Notes: generated by a model not told the origin, from the sequence alone. Counted from the first letter of the stretch, positions 1 through 5,875 are shown. The stretch is 9,432 nt of DNA from an uncultured Clostridia bacterium (GCA_945788455.1 CALZMC010000010.1:1-9432), one strand, 5' to 3'. A program made the numbers and translations.

Positions 1-545
1 CCGTTGTTGATATTAAGGCTATAAAGGAAAAGGTTGACCTTCCCGTTATTGGTATCATCAAGGAGGAATACCCTGACAGCGATGTGTATATTACTCCCAC
101 TATGAAAGAAATTGACGCACTTGTTGAAATCAAATGTGAAATTATAGCGCTTGATGCCACAAGGCGAGTTAGACCGAACGGAGTTGAGCTAAAGGATTTC
201 TTCACAGAGGTTAGAGCAAAATATCCAAATCAGCTATTTATGGCAGACACCTCGTGCTTCGAGGAGGGCGAGCTTGCCGAAGGGCTTGGCTTTGACCTGA
301 TAGGAACAACTATGGCAGGCTACACACCGTACACAAAGGGCAGGGCATTGCCTGACCTTGAGCTAATTAGAGAGTATAGAAAAAGGCTTTCAACACCGAT
401 AATAGCAGAGGGTGGAATATGGTCGCCTGACGACCTTGTCAATGTATATAAGGCAGGCGCTTTTTCGGCAGTATGCGGAACGGCAATAACAAGACCTATG
501 GATATTACAAAGCGATTTGTAAAAGCATTGGAGAGAGAAGAATGA
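1..545 (+). CDS. nanE: N-acetylmannosamine-6-phosphate 2-epimerase (NanE), 3' part
   Basis: Partial gene: the reading frame is already open at base 3 and 180 codons are visible, so about 40-50 N-terminal residues lie outside the window (the family is usually 220-235 aa). NanE is a cytoplasmic TIM-barrel enzyme that converts ManNAc-6-P to GlcNAc-6-P in sialic-acid catabolism. Family landmarks seen: LPVIGIIKEEYPDSDVYITP, whose lysine (bases 60-62) corresponds to the catalytic Lys of characterised NanE enzymes; EIIALDATRRVRP; QLFMADTSCFEEG; the LIGTTMAGYTPYT phosphate/sugar-binding loop; and PIIAEGGIWSPDD with AVCGTAITRP near the end. The stop TGA (543-545) overlaps the nanK start in ATGA, indicating one transcript and translational coupling. 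The match is strong over the whole visible length, and the neighbouring kinase fits the pathway. Confidence 0.95.
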   Translation, partial: VVDIKAIKEKVDLPVIGIIKEEYPDSDVYITPTMKEIDALVEIKCEIIALDATRRVRPNGVELKDFFTEVRAKYPNQLFMADTSCFEEGELAEGLGFDLIGTTMAGYTPYTKGRALPDLELIREYRKRLSTPIIAEGGIWSPDDLVNVYKAGAFSAVCGTAITRPMDITKRFVKALEREE

Positions 546-1423
546 GGATTTTAGCCCTTGATATAGGCGGAACAGACATAAAATACGGCATCATAAACGA
601 GAGCTTTGACATTTTAGGGGCTCACAAAACACCGACTAACGCCCATCTCGGCGGTGCGCATATTATTGACACAATTATAGATATTTCAAAAAATTACACT
701 AACATTGACAAAATTGCAATTTCTACTGCAGGTCAGGTCGATAGCCACTCGGGTGTCATCGTTTATGCTACCGACACTATACCGAATTATACAGGCACAA
801 GGCTAAAGGAAGCCGTTGAAAAAGAGACGGGAATTTTAACCGTTGTTGAAAACGATGTGAATTCTGCGGCATACGGCGAGGCTCATTTCGGTGCCGGCAA
901 GGGTTATGACAGCTTTATCTGTCTAACCTATGGGACAGGCATCGGCGGTGCAATTTTCCTTAACGGCGATGTGTTCAAGGGAAGTGGATTCAGCGCAGGC
1001 GAAATGGGGCATATCATAACTCACGCAGGAGGAAAAGCTTGCACCTGTGGAGGTAACGGATGCTATGAGCAATACGCATCAACCTCTGCATTACTCAGGG
1101 CAGTCAATGAGATTTCTCCTACCCCACTCGACTCGTTTGAAATTTTTTCAAAAATGAATAGTGACGAACAAATTAAGTCGGCTGTTGATTCTTGGATTGA
1201 CGAAATTATTATCGGGCTTATAAGCATTATTTACACCTTCAACCCCCCTCTCATTATTCTCGGTGGCGGAATAATGAACGAGGAATATATTATTAATTCT
1301 ATAAACGAACGCCTCCCGTCAAGGCTTATGGAAAGCTTTAGAAATGTTAAAATCAAGCGTGCAACGCTTGGCAATAAGGCATCTATGCTCGGTGCTTCGT
1401 ATAAGGCAGTGAATAATATGTAG
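542..1423 (+). CDS. nanK: ROK-family sugar kinase, probable N-acetylmannosamine kinase (NanK)
   Basis: A 293-aa protein of normal ROK length, probably phosphorylating ManNAc to ManNAc-6-P, the substrate of the NanE encoded just upstream. Seen: the N-terminal phosphate loop LALDIGGTDIKYG (residues 4-16); the catalytic Asp in VVENDVNSAAYGE (Asp105); the second ATP-binding motif LTYGTGIGGAIF (128-139); and the ROK zinc site MGHI...CTCGGNGC (His157, Cys167, Cys169, Cys174), followed by the EQYAS signature. I chose the ATG at 542 because it gives the canonical N-terminus and overlaps the nanE stop; the frame is open 23 codons further upstream (to 473), but that extension lies inside nanE and has no ROK character. 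Sequence alone cannot exclude GlcNAc or glucose as substrate; the specificity rests on the operon context. Confidence 0.88.
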   Translation: MRILALDIGGTDIKYGIINESFDILGAHKTPTNAHLGGAHIIDTIIDISKNYTNIDKIAISTAGQVDSHSGVIVYATDTIPNYTGTRLKEAVEKETGILTVVENDVNSAAYGEAHFGAGKGYDSFICLTYGTGIGGAIFLNGDVFKGSGFSAGEMGHIITHAGGKACTCGGNGCYEQYASTSALLRAVNEISPTPLDSFEIFSKMNSDEQIKSAVDSWIDEIIIGLISIIYTFNPPLIILGGGIMNEEYIINSINERLPSRLMESFRNVKIKRATLGNKASMLGASYKAVNNM

Positions 1424-1429
1424 AATAAA

Positions 1430-1471
1430 GCGAGGAAGAATTGGATTAACCGATACTTCCTCGCATTTTTT
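1430..1471 (+). terminator. Intrinsic terminator of nanEK (possibly bidirectional)
   Basis: A 9-bp perfect stem GCGAGGAAG (1430-1438) / CTTCCTCGC (1456-1464) with a 17-nt loop is followed by six T residues (1466-1471). It starts 7 bases after the nanK stop. The T-tract overlaps the stop codon of the convergent 58-aa gene; on the minus strand the same stem is followed by the weaker run TTTATT, so it may stop both transcripts. Confidence 0.85.
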
Positions 1472-1646
1472 ATAGGTCGTCTGCGTCCTGAACAGGCTCC
1501 TCAAGCTCCTCGCCCTCAAAGGTGGCTCTTGTCATACCCGTGTAGCTTCCGTTTTCGTCAAGCTTCGACATTTTCGGTGTAATATAGCCTCTAAGGTCAA
1601 TTACATTCTTTTTGATATATTTGTTTTTCTTTTCATTTTTGTTCAT
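1470..1646 (-). CDS. Small acidic-tailed protein of unknown function (58 aa)
   Basis: I do not recognise a named family. The 58-aa product has a Lys/Asn-rich N-terminus (MNKNEKKNKYIKKN), a central segment VIDLRGYITPKMSKLDENG and an acidic C-terminus ending EEPVQDADDL. It has no cysteines, signal peptide or membrane helix, so it is probably cytosolic. The frame is open 9 codons further upstream, but the ATG at 1646 is preferred because AGGGGTGA sits about 8 bases before it. That ribosome binding site lies inside the 3' arm of the 1653-1680 hairpin. The gene lies 51 bases downstream of the 207-aa gene on the same strand, so read-through past the hairpin would co-transcribe them. The good ribosome binding site, codon use like its neighbours and a convergent terminator at its end argue that it is real. 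Confidence 0.65.
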   Translation of the reverse strand: MNKNEKKNKYIKKNVIDLRGYITPKMSKLDENGSYTGMTRATFEGEELEEPVQDADDL

Positions 1647-1652
1647 AAAAAT

Positions 1653-1680
1653 CACCCCTGTAATATTTTTCACAGGGGTG
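1653..1680 (-). promoter_or_regulatory. Hairpin covering the ribosome binding site of the 58-aa gene, also terminator-like
   Basis: Perfect 9-bp GC-rich inverted repeat CACCCCTGT (1653-1661) / ACAGGGGTG (1672-1680) with a 10-nt loop. In the minus-strand RNA the downstream arm is ACAGGGGTG, which contains the AGGGG ribosome binding site of the 58-aa gene, and the stem is followed by ATTTTT and then the ATG. It therefore resembles an intrinsic terminator after the 207-aa gene while its stem masks the next gene's ribosome binding site. On the plus strand it is followed by TTGGTTTTT and could also stop transcripts reading past nanK. Confidence 0.6.
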
Positions 1681-1697
1681 TTGGTTTTTATTAAATA

Positions 1698-2321
1698 TTA
1701 TAGCTTTTCGACATCAACATTAGCGATAGTCTTCATAAAGCTCTTTGGACTGATAATTTCGCCTGCCTCAAAGAAATCATCCATATTCATACCAAAGTTG
1801 TTAATATAAATCGGAACATCATCATATTCAACATCAATGTGAATAATATTCGCATCAGCAATAATTTGGCTCGCGTTATAGTCTTTTATGTCATAGCATT
1901 TCTTTACTATTATCTCGTGATTTTTTATATATTCAAGAATAACGGTGCGCTGTGACTTTGAGATAGAGATATACTTTTCGTCGTCCTTTGACAGTGCAAG
2001 CGACATCGGCATTTGGGCAACAGCCTTGCACGCGCCCGAATTGACGAAAAACTCATTTATAAAAATCGACTCGAGCTTTGTTGTATCATCAGGAACAATA
2101 ATGGCAAAAATAAATTTTGACAGCTTCTTTCCGTAATGCGACCTCATAAACTCCTTAAACTCATACTGCCCCTCTGCAATCCTTTGGGCAAATTCGTGAT
2201 AAAAAGGAATGTTCGGCACAGGATTAATTTTGCTCATATTAAAAGGAATGAACTCTCCTGTTTCTATATCACAAACAAGAATGTTATTATTTGTAATAAT
2301 CATTGGAATGGTTTTTGCCAT
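1698..2321 (-). CDS. Unrecognised 207-aa protein with a faint MreB/actin-like segment
   Basis: I cannot assign a named family. The protein is 207 aa with no signal peptide or membrane helix. Residues 69-110 (KFIFAIIVPDDTTKLESI, then NSGACKAV and PMSLAL) follow the spacing of the MreB/actin-fold segment that reads roughly VVICVPSG..EVEKRA....GA..V...P.AAA, and residues 42-61 resemble the preceding MreB helix. The nucleotide-binding DxGT phosphate loop and the C-terminal adenosine loop are absent, so if related it is a one-lobe, probably non-catalytic derivative. The start ATG at 2321 has GGAGG seven bases upstream and a good promoter further up. It is the first gene of a minus-strand unit with the 58-aa gene and diverges from the YerB-like gene. 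The gene call is solid; the actin-like reading is only inference. Confidence 0.85.
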   Translation of the reverse strand: MAKTIPMIITNNNILVCDIETGEFIPFNMSKINPVPNIPFYHEFAQRIAEGQYEFKEFMRSHYGKKLSKFIFAIIVPDDTTKLESIFINEFFVNSGACKAVAQMPMSLALSKDDEKYISISKSQRTVILEYIKNHEIIVKKCYDIKDYNASQIIADANIIHIDVEYDDVPIYINNFGMNMDDFFEAGEIISPKSFMKTIANVDVEKL

Positions 2322-2348
2322 TTTGTCGCCTCCGTGGTTTTGTCAAGC

Positions 2349-2377
2349 ACTATACTGTCATTTTACTATAAAGGCAA
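2349..2377 (-). promoter_or_regulatory. Promoter of the 207-aa/58-aa gene pair
   Basis: On the minus strand TTGCCT (2372-2377) and TATAGT (2349-2354) are separated by exactly 17 bases, a good sigma-A type promoter. Transcription would start near 2342, about 20 bases before the ATG at 2321, leaving a short leader with the GGAGG site. Confidence 0.6.
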
Positions 2378-2422
2378 TATTAAATCAATAATATAATTAA
2401 TTTTTAAATTTTCAAAATTATA

Positions 2423-2451
2423 ATGAAAAATGTAAAAATATGTGGTACAAT
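2423..2451 (+). promoter_or_regulatory. Probable promoter of the YerB-like gene
   Basis: ATGAAA (2423-2428) and TACAAT (2446-2451) are spaced by 17 bases. A start near 2458 would leave only a short leader before the AAGGGGG site and the TTG at 2474. It would also place the alternative ATG at 2423 inside the promoter, which supports the TTG start. A second TATAAT at 2419-2424 has no convincing -35 box. Confidence 0.45.
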
Positions 2452-2473
2452 GTATAAAAAGGGGGATAACACA

Positions 2474-3943
2474 TTGAACGAACATGATGAAATTGATGAT
2501 ATTCTAAATGAAATAAAAGGAAAATCAGAGGTCGAGCCTACTGATGACAACGACCTCACTAATACTGACGAGGATAATACCGCCGACATTATCGACACAA
2601 CGGATATTGAGGATATAAAAAATGCCATTGACTCAGGCGATGACGGTACGGCAAGTATGCCGAGCGATGACGAAATATTAAGTGAGATAATGGGTATTAT
2701 TGACGGCGACAATTCCGAGATAACTCAAAATGTTGAAATCGAGCACGACTTCGAGGAAGAAACAGAAGAAAATCTTGTCAGCGAAAACAACGAGGGTTAT
2801 CTTTCATTCATCGAGGAGCCTGAGAAAAAAATTAACAAGCCTGCTATTATAGCTATCGCTGTTGCAGTTGTCGTAATTATTGCCGTTGCTGTTACAGCCG
2901 TTGTCAAAATGACTCAAAAGGAGCCTGAGACAACTACAGCACCTACTACAACTACTACCACAACCGCTGCTCCTGTTATTTACAAAAATCCGCTGACCGG
3001 CGAGGAGGACTATAACAAGGAGGCTGACGGAAAAAGACCTGTCGCTATCGTTGTTGAAAACGCTTATGCCGCAAGACCGCAATGGGGTATTGATGACGAA
3101 AAGAACGCTCCTGACATCATTGTTGAGGGCGAGGTTGAAGGCGGCGAGTCAAGAATGCTATGGCTGTTCGCCGACTACACAAGTCTGCCAAGTCAAATCG
3201 GTCCTATTCGTAGTGCAAGACCGCCATACGTTAACTTCAGCCAGCTGTTTGACGCTATCTTTCTTCATTGGGGTATGAGTTATAGCAAGGGCGATTATGT
3301 CGGTGCAAATACTGTATTTAAAAACAACAATATCGACCATATTAACCAAATGGCATACAGCGACAATGTTAACCTGTTCAGCAGAGACAAGTCTCGCGGA
3401 GTATCGAGCGAGCATACAGGCATCATTCACGGCGAAAATGTTGCTGCTGCTATTGAAGGCGCAAGCTTTAGAACCGAGGCTAACGAGAAGAGCTATACAA
3501 AGTTCGCCTTTAACGAAAACGAAAAGGCTGTCGGCGAGACACTTTGCAACACACTTGCGCTAACATTCTCATCTAACACAAGAACAAGAGACTGGACCTA
3601 CAACGCAGAGGACAAGACATATCATTCAAGCGACTATTCAAGCAACAACGGTTCATCTGATGTTTCAAGAAAGAATTTACTTGTTCTGTTTGACACAACA
3701 ACTTATGTAAGTGTTTATAACTATCACGGCTCAGGCAAAACCGAAACCTACTGCAACTACGGTCTCACAGGCGGTACAGGCAAGCTTGCAAGCCTCGGTA
3801 CAGTTATCGACATTAACTGGACTGTCGAAAACGGCGTTATAAAAATTACCGATGCAAACGGCAATGAGGTTAACCTAAACGCAGGTAAAACCTGGATTGG
3901 CTACGCATCATCAAACCATAACGGCGTTGTTAATATCGGTTAG
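2474..3943 (+). CDS. DUF3048 (YerB-family) membrane-anchored extracytoplasmic protein
   Basis: A 489-aa protein with a C-terminal DUF3048/YerB region; the biochemical role of the family is not established. Order of parts: residues 1-118 very acidic (Asp/Glu-rich), then a KKINK basic flank and one hydrophobic helix (about 124-146), a Thr/Pro linker with a run of seven Thr (150-168), and DUF3048 from about 170 to the end. Family landmarks are KRPVAIVVEN, the AARPQWGI segment, VEGEVEGGESRMLWLF, IGPIRSARP and AIFLHWGMS. The basic flank predicts N-in, C-out topology, unlike Bacillus YerB, which is a lipoprotein; no lipobox is present here. I chose TTG at 2474 because AAGGGGG lies eight bases upstream; the ATG at 2423 has no ribosome binding site and would add 17 residues containing a lone Cys. 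The gene is monocistronic, with terminator 3979-4015. Confidence 0.87.
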   Translation: MNEHDEIDDILNEIKGKSEVEPTDDNDLTNTDEDNTADIIDTTDIEDIKNAIDSGDDGTASMPSDDEILSEIMGIIDGDNSEITQNVEIEHDFEEETEENLVSENNEGYLSFIEEPEKKINKPAIIAIAVAVVVIIAVAVTAVVKMTQKEPETTTAPTTTTTTTAAPVIYKNPLTGEEDYNKEADGKRPVAIVVENAYAARPQWGIDDEKNAPDIIVEGEVEGGESRMLWLFADYTSLPSQIGPIRSARPPYVNFSQLFDAIFLHWGMSYSKGDYVGANTVFKNNNIDHINQMAYSDNVNLFSRDKSRGVSSEHTGIIHGENVAAAIEGASFRTEANEKSYTKFAFNENEKAVGETLCNTLALTFSSNTRTRDWTYNAEDKTYHSSDYSSNNGSSDVSRKNLLVLFDTTTYVSVYNYHGSGKTETYCNYGLTGGTGKLASLGTVIDINWTVENGVIKITDANGNEVNLNAGKTWIGYASSNHNGVVNIG

Positions 3944-3978
3944 ATTTATTTTAGTAACAGTAATAATACATAAATCAC

Positions 3979-4015
3979 AAAAAGGATTTGAGAAGAAACA
4001 TCTCAAATCCTTTTT
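3979..4015. terminator. Bidirectional terminator between the YerB-like gene and alr
   Basis: A 15-bp perfect stem, AAAAAGGATTTGAGA (3979-3993) with TCTCAAATCCTTTTT (4001-4015), around a 7-nt loop. T-rich runs follow on both strands, as expected between two convergent genes; the stops lie at 3943 (+) and 4035 (-). Confidence 0.9.
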
Positions 4016-4034
4016 CTTGTTCAAATTTATTATA

Positions 4035-5180
4035 TTAGATATACTTAACTGTTTTTATCAGCTTTCCGTTTTCATAATAAAGCCTTGGAACACGGAGTGC
4101 TACTCGGCACGGAAGCTCATAGTTAAAGGAGTGCGCGTTATTTGAAACCTCCTCCATACTCAAAACAGAGTCACCCTGACGACCTACTAATATAACCTCA
4201 TCCTCAAGCTTAACATCAGGAATATCGGTAACATCAACCATAAATTGGTCCATACAAACTCTGCCCAAAATATTAGCATAATGGCCGTTGATGATTACTC
4301 TGCCGATATTACTCAAACATCTTGGATAGCCGTCAGCGTAGCCGACAGGAATTGTTGCAACAACAGTATCGCGAGTAGTTGTAAATGTACCGCCGTAAGA
4401 GATTTCTCTGCCCTTTTCCAAGGTCTTGATATGGCTGATATGACTTTTCCACTCCATCGCAGGCTTAATGTCAATTAATGATTCATCCACATCGGCAGAG
4501 GGATAAAGTCCATAGGTAATAATACCCGACCTAACCATATCGAACATCTCATCAAATACCATAATTCCTGCAGAATTATTAATATGCTTAATAGGAATTT
4601 CTATCCCCCTATCCTCAAGCATATTCGCAAATTTCACAAATTTGTCGCGCTGAGCTATTGCCTTTGTCAAATCCTTTTCGTCAGCAGTAGCAAAGTGAGA
4701 AAACAGTCCCTCGGCCTTAATGTTCGGCAGAGCACAAATCTCTGTGCATATATCGGCACTCTCGTCATTTACCTGAAAGCCGATACGGCTCATACCTGTA
4801 TCAACACAAAAATGAAACAGTGCCGTCTTGTTATTCTTAACTGCAACCTCGCTTAATGCTTTTGCATCCTCAAGAGTAAAAATAGGAATACGAATATTGT
4901 GCTTAACAACATTTTCGTAGTTATATGCCGACACTCTGCCGAGGACTAAAATGTCATTTTTTATCCCTGCGTTAACGAGCTCCATTGCCTCATCAACACA
5001 GGCAACGCCGAAAAAGTCACACTTGTCAGCCAATGCCCTGCCGACCTCGACAGCACCGTGGCCGTAGGCATTAGCCTTAATAACGGCAAGAAGCTTAGCT
5101 CTGCCGTCAAGCTTCTTTAGCACATTATCAATATTAAAATTAATTGCATCTAAATCTATAACATACGTTCTATGGTACAT
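4035..5180 (-). CDS. alr: Alanine racemase
   Basis: A 381-aa PLP-dependent racemase, the usual family length, making D-alanine for peptidoglycan in the cytoplasm. Fold type III barrel then beta domain. Seen: the PLP lysine in AVIKANAYGHG (Lys35); the substrate and cofactor region FCVDTGMSRIGF; HINNSAG and RSGIITYGLYP; the second catalytic base in EISYGGTFTT (Tyr262, equivalent to Tyr265 of the Geobacillus enzyme); CMDQFMVDVTD; and the C-terminal YELPCRVALRVPRLYY. The start ATG at 5180 has AGAGG seven bases upstream; the frame is open 24 codons further, but that stretch is Lys/Phe/Tyr-rich and unlike the family. The gene is monocistronic. A weak promoter lies at 5210-5238, and a hairpin RNA unit ends about 130 bases upstream on the same strand, leaving open regulation by attenuation. 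Confidence 0.97.
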   Translation of the reverse strand: MYHRTYVIDLDAINFNIDNVLKKLDGRAKLLAVIKANAYGHGAVEVGRALADKCDFFGVACVDEAMELVNAGIKNDILVLGRVSAYNYENVVKHNIRIPIFTLEDAKALSEVAVKNNKTALFHFCVDTGMSRIGFQVNDESADICTEICALPNIKAEGLFSHFATADEKDLTKAIAQRDKFVKFANMLEDRGIEIPIKHINNSAGIMVFDEMFDMVRSGIITYGLYPSADVDESLIDIKPAMEWKSHISHIKTLEKGREISYGGTFTTTRDTVVATIPVGYADGYPRCLSNIGRVIINGHYANILGRVCMDQFMVDVTDIPDVKLEDEVILVGRQGDSVLSMEEVSNNAHSFNYELPCRVALRVPRLYYENGKLIKTVKYI

Positions 5181-5209
5181 AACGCTACCTCTAAAAAATT
5201 TATATCTAT

Positions 5210-5238
5210 ATTTTAATACTCTTTTATTAAAAAGTAAA
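5210..5238 (-). promoter_or_regulatory. Probable alr promoter
   Basis: On the minus strand TTTACT (5233-5238) and TAAAAT (5210-5215) are exactly 17 bases apart, placing a start near 5203, roughly 23 bases before the alr ATG. The region is very AT-rich, so chance matches are likely. If real, it makes alr independent of the hairpin RNA upstream. Confidence 0.4.
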
Positions 5239-5305
5239 GAAGAATTAGTCACATTATCTGTTTAAAATTTTTCTTAATAAATGATATTTTTTTCAAAATT
5301 TGATC

Positions 5306-5405
5306 AAAAAGAAAAAGGTCGCATAGAACCTGCGACCTTCCCCTCTCTGTCATTACAAACTATGGAGGACCATAGAAAATAAGTGGTGCGGCCCACTTAT
5401 GTTCA
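5306..5405 (-). ncRNA. Unclassified small RNA of about 100 nt with three hairpins
   Basis: A free-standing transcription unit with no credible ORF. Transcription should start near 5404-5406 from the promoter at 5412-5440. In RNA order it contains hairpin 1, stem ATAAGTGG (5400-5393) with CCACTTAT (5386-5379) and loop GCCGCA; hairpin 2, stem CTATGG (5375-5370) with CCATAG (5365-5360) and loop TCCT; an apparently single-stranded stretch carrying GAGAGGGG; and hairpin 3, stem AAGGTCGCA (5339-5331) with TGCGACCTT (5323-5315) followed by TTTCTTTTT, an intrinsic terminator. Hairpin 2 presents UCCUCC, complementary to the core ribosome binding site GGAGGA, a feature of Firmicutes small RNAs that block translation. 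The TCCT loop could instead pair with the downstream GAGGG (one G-U pair) as a pseudoknot. I do not recognise an Rfam family. The main alternative is an attenuator leader of alr. Confidence 0.6.
5308..5339 (-). terminator. Intrinsic terminator of the small RNA
   Basis: A 9-bp perfect stem, AAGGTCGCA / TGCGACCTT on the minus strand, with a 7-nt loop (5324-5330), is followed by TTTCTTTTT. The T-tract exists only on the minus-strand side, so it ends a minus-strand transcript arising in the gap upstream, not alr itself, which starts 130 bases further on. Confidence 0.85.
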
Positions 5406-5411
5406 TATTGT

Positions 5412-5440
5412 ATTGTAGTGCATATTGCATACTTTGTCAA
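5412..5440 (-). promoter_or_regulatory. Strong sigma-A promoter of the small RNA
   Basis: On the minus strand a consensus -35 box TTGACA (5435-5440) and a -10 box TACAAT (5412-5417, 5 of 6) are separated by exactly 17 bases. It is the best promoter in the window and has no downstream coding region before the terminator at 5308-5339. Confidence 0.8.
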
Positions 5441-5582
5441 GAGCTTTGATGAAATCTTTTATGTAAAATAACAACACTCGCTAAAATTAGTATTTTATTT
5501 ACACATTTTTCCTGAAAAAAGTGTCATATCCTGTCTATTATTCTTTTTCGTACTATTTTTTGTACTGAGTCGATAGCAACAA

Positions 5583-5611
5583 TTGACTATGAACAAATGT
5601 TCGTTTAGTAT
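5583..5611 (+). promoter_or_regulatory. Promoter of the SOS-box operon
   Basis: TTGACT (5583-5588) and TAGTAT (5606-5611) are 17 bases apart. The -35 box is close to consensus and the -10 box is weak (4 of 6). The expected start near 5618 leaves a leader of about 39 bases to the ATG at 5657. The spacer is almost filled by the LexA-type palindrome. Confidence 0.55.
5591..5602. promoter_or_regulatory. LexA (DinR) SOS box
   Basis: The palindrome GAACAAATGTTC matches the GAAC-N4-GTTC core of the Gram-positive LexA operator exactly, and the central AAAT fits the RNRY preference of the Bacillus consensus. One flank also fits (a G follows, giving GTTCG); the other is T instead of C. It sits between the -35 and -10 boxes, a location where bound LexA would block RNA polymerase. 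The eight fixed bases would be expected by chance about 0.14 times in 9.4 kb, so the placement in a promoter is meaningful. Regulation itself is inferred. Confidence 0.7.
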
Positions 5612-5656
5612 GGTACTTGTCCAATCCGACAAATACTTTACGAAAGAAGGGTAGCA

Positions 5657-5875
5657 ATGACTATTGATGAATTAGCTCGTGAATACGAGGGGCAGTATAA
5701 GGCACTTTGCGCCAAGCTTGACGGACTTAGACCGTTGCTTTACGTTTATGGCGGAAAAGAGCTTTATGAGCTCAGAAAGAAAATGAAAACATACTACAAT
5801 ATGGCTTGTGAATGCAAATGTACTTCGGCTTTGCTTTCCCGCTATTATGACGAGGAGGATGACATTGATGATTAA
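5657..5875 (+). CDS. Small acidic protein of unknown function, first gene of the SOS-box operon (72 aa)
   Basis: I do not recognise a named family. The 72-aa product looks mostly helical: residues 1-30 (MTIDELAREYEGQYKALCAK onward), a turn at YGGKE (31-35), then a second helix through the low-complexity CECKC cluster (Cys51, 53, 55) to RYY, and an acidic tail DEEDDIDD. It has no signal peptide or membrane helix. The ATG at 5657 has AGAAGGG five bases upstream and follows the LexA-box promoter. Its 3' end carries the GAGGAGG ribosome binding site of the next gene and overlaps it by 8 bp, implying coupled translation with the region 4-like protein. It might be a partner or modulator of that protein, by analogy to two-part sigma factors such as SigO/RsoA of Bacillus, but I see no sigma region 2 motif. 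Confidence 0.8.
   Translation: MTIDELAREYEGQYKALCAKLDGLRPLLYVYGGKELYELRKKMKTYYNMACECKCTSALLSRYYDEEDDIDD

Noticed and set aside
473..541. 23-codon N-terminal extension of the NanK frame
   Set aside because: It lies inside nanE in another frame, and the ROK N-terminus begins exactly at the ATG overlapping the nanE stop.
2340..2345. TTGACA on the minus strand just upstream of the 207-aa gene as a -35 box
   Set aside because: It lies too close to the ATG; a -10 box 17 bases on would fall inside the coding region. The TTGCCT/TATAGT pair upstream fits better.
2423..2476. ATG at 2423 as start of the YerB-like gene
   Set aside because: No ribosome binding site precedes it, it falls in the likely promoter, and AAGGGGG is correctly placed for the TTG at 2474.
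3158..3430. Antisense open frames opposite the YerB-like gene (including 2804-3082)
   Set aside because: Low-complexity Ser/Cys/Asn-rich products that mirror the codon use of the real gene, and no translation signals.
5353..5373. Tiny ORF (6 codons, starting ATGGTCCTCCAT on the minus strand) in the small RNA as a leader peptide
   Set aside because: It has no ribosome binding site, its start is within a stem, and its codons show no amino-acid bias that would suggest attenuation.
5550..5617. Three GTACT repeats upstream of the SOS-box operon (5550, 5562, 5613) and the small TTGTC/GACAA inverted repeat (5617-5632)
   Set aside because: The units are too short and irregularly spaced to support an operator or repeat array.
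5181..5656. T-box or other known riboswitch in the alr-SOS operon gap
   Set aside because: No T-box sequence or recognisable riboswitch core was seen; the three simple hairpins do not match a class I know.
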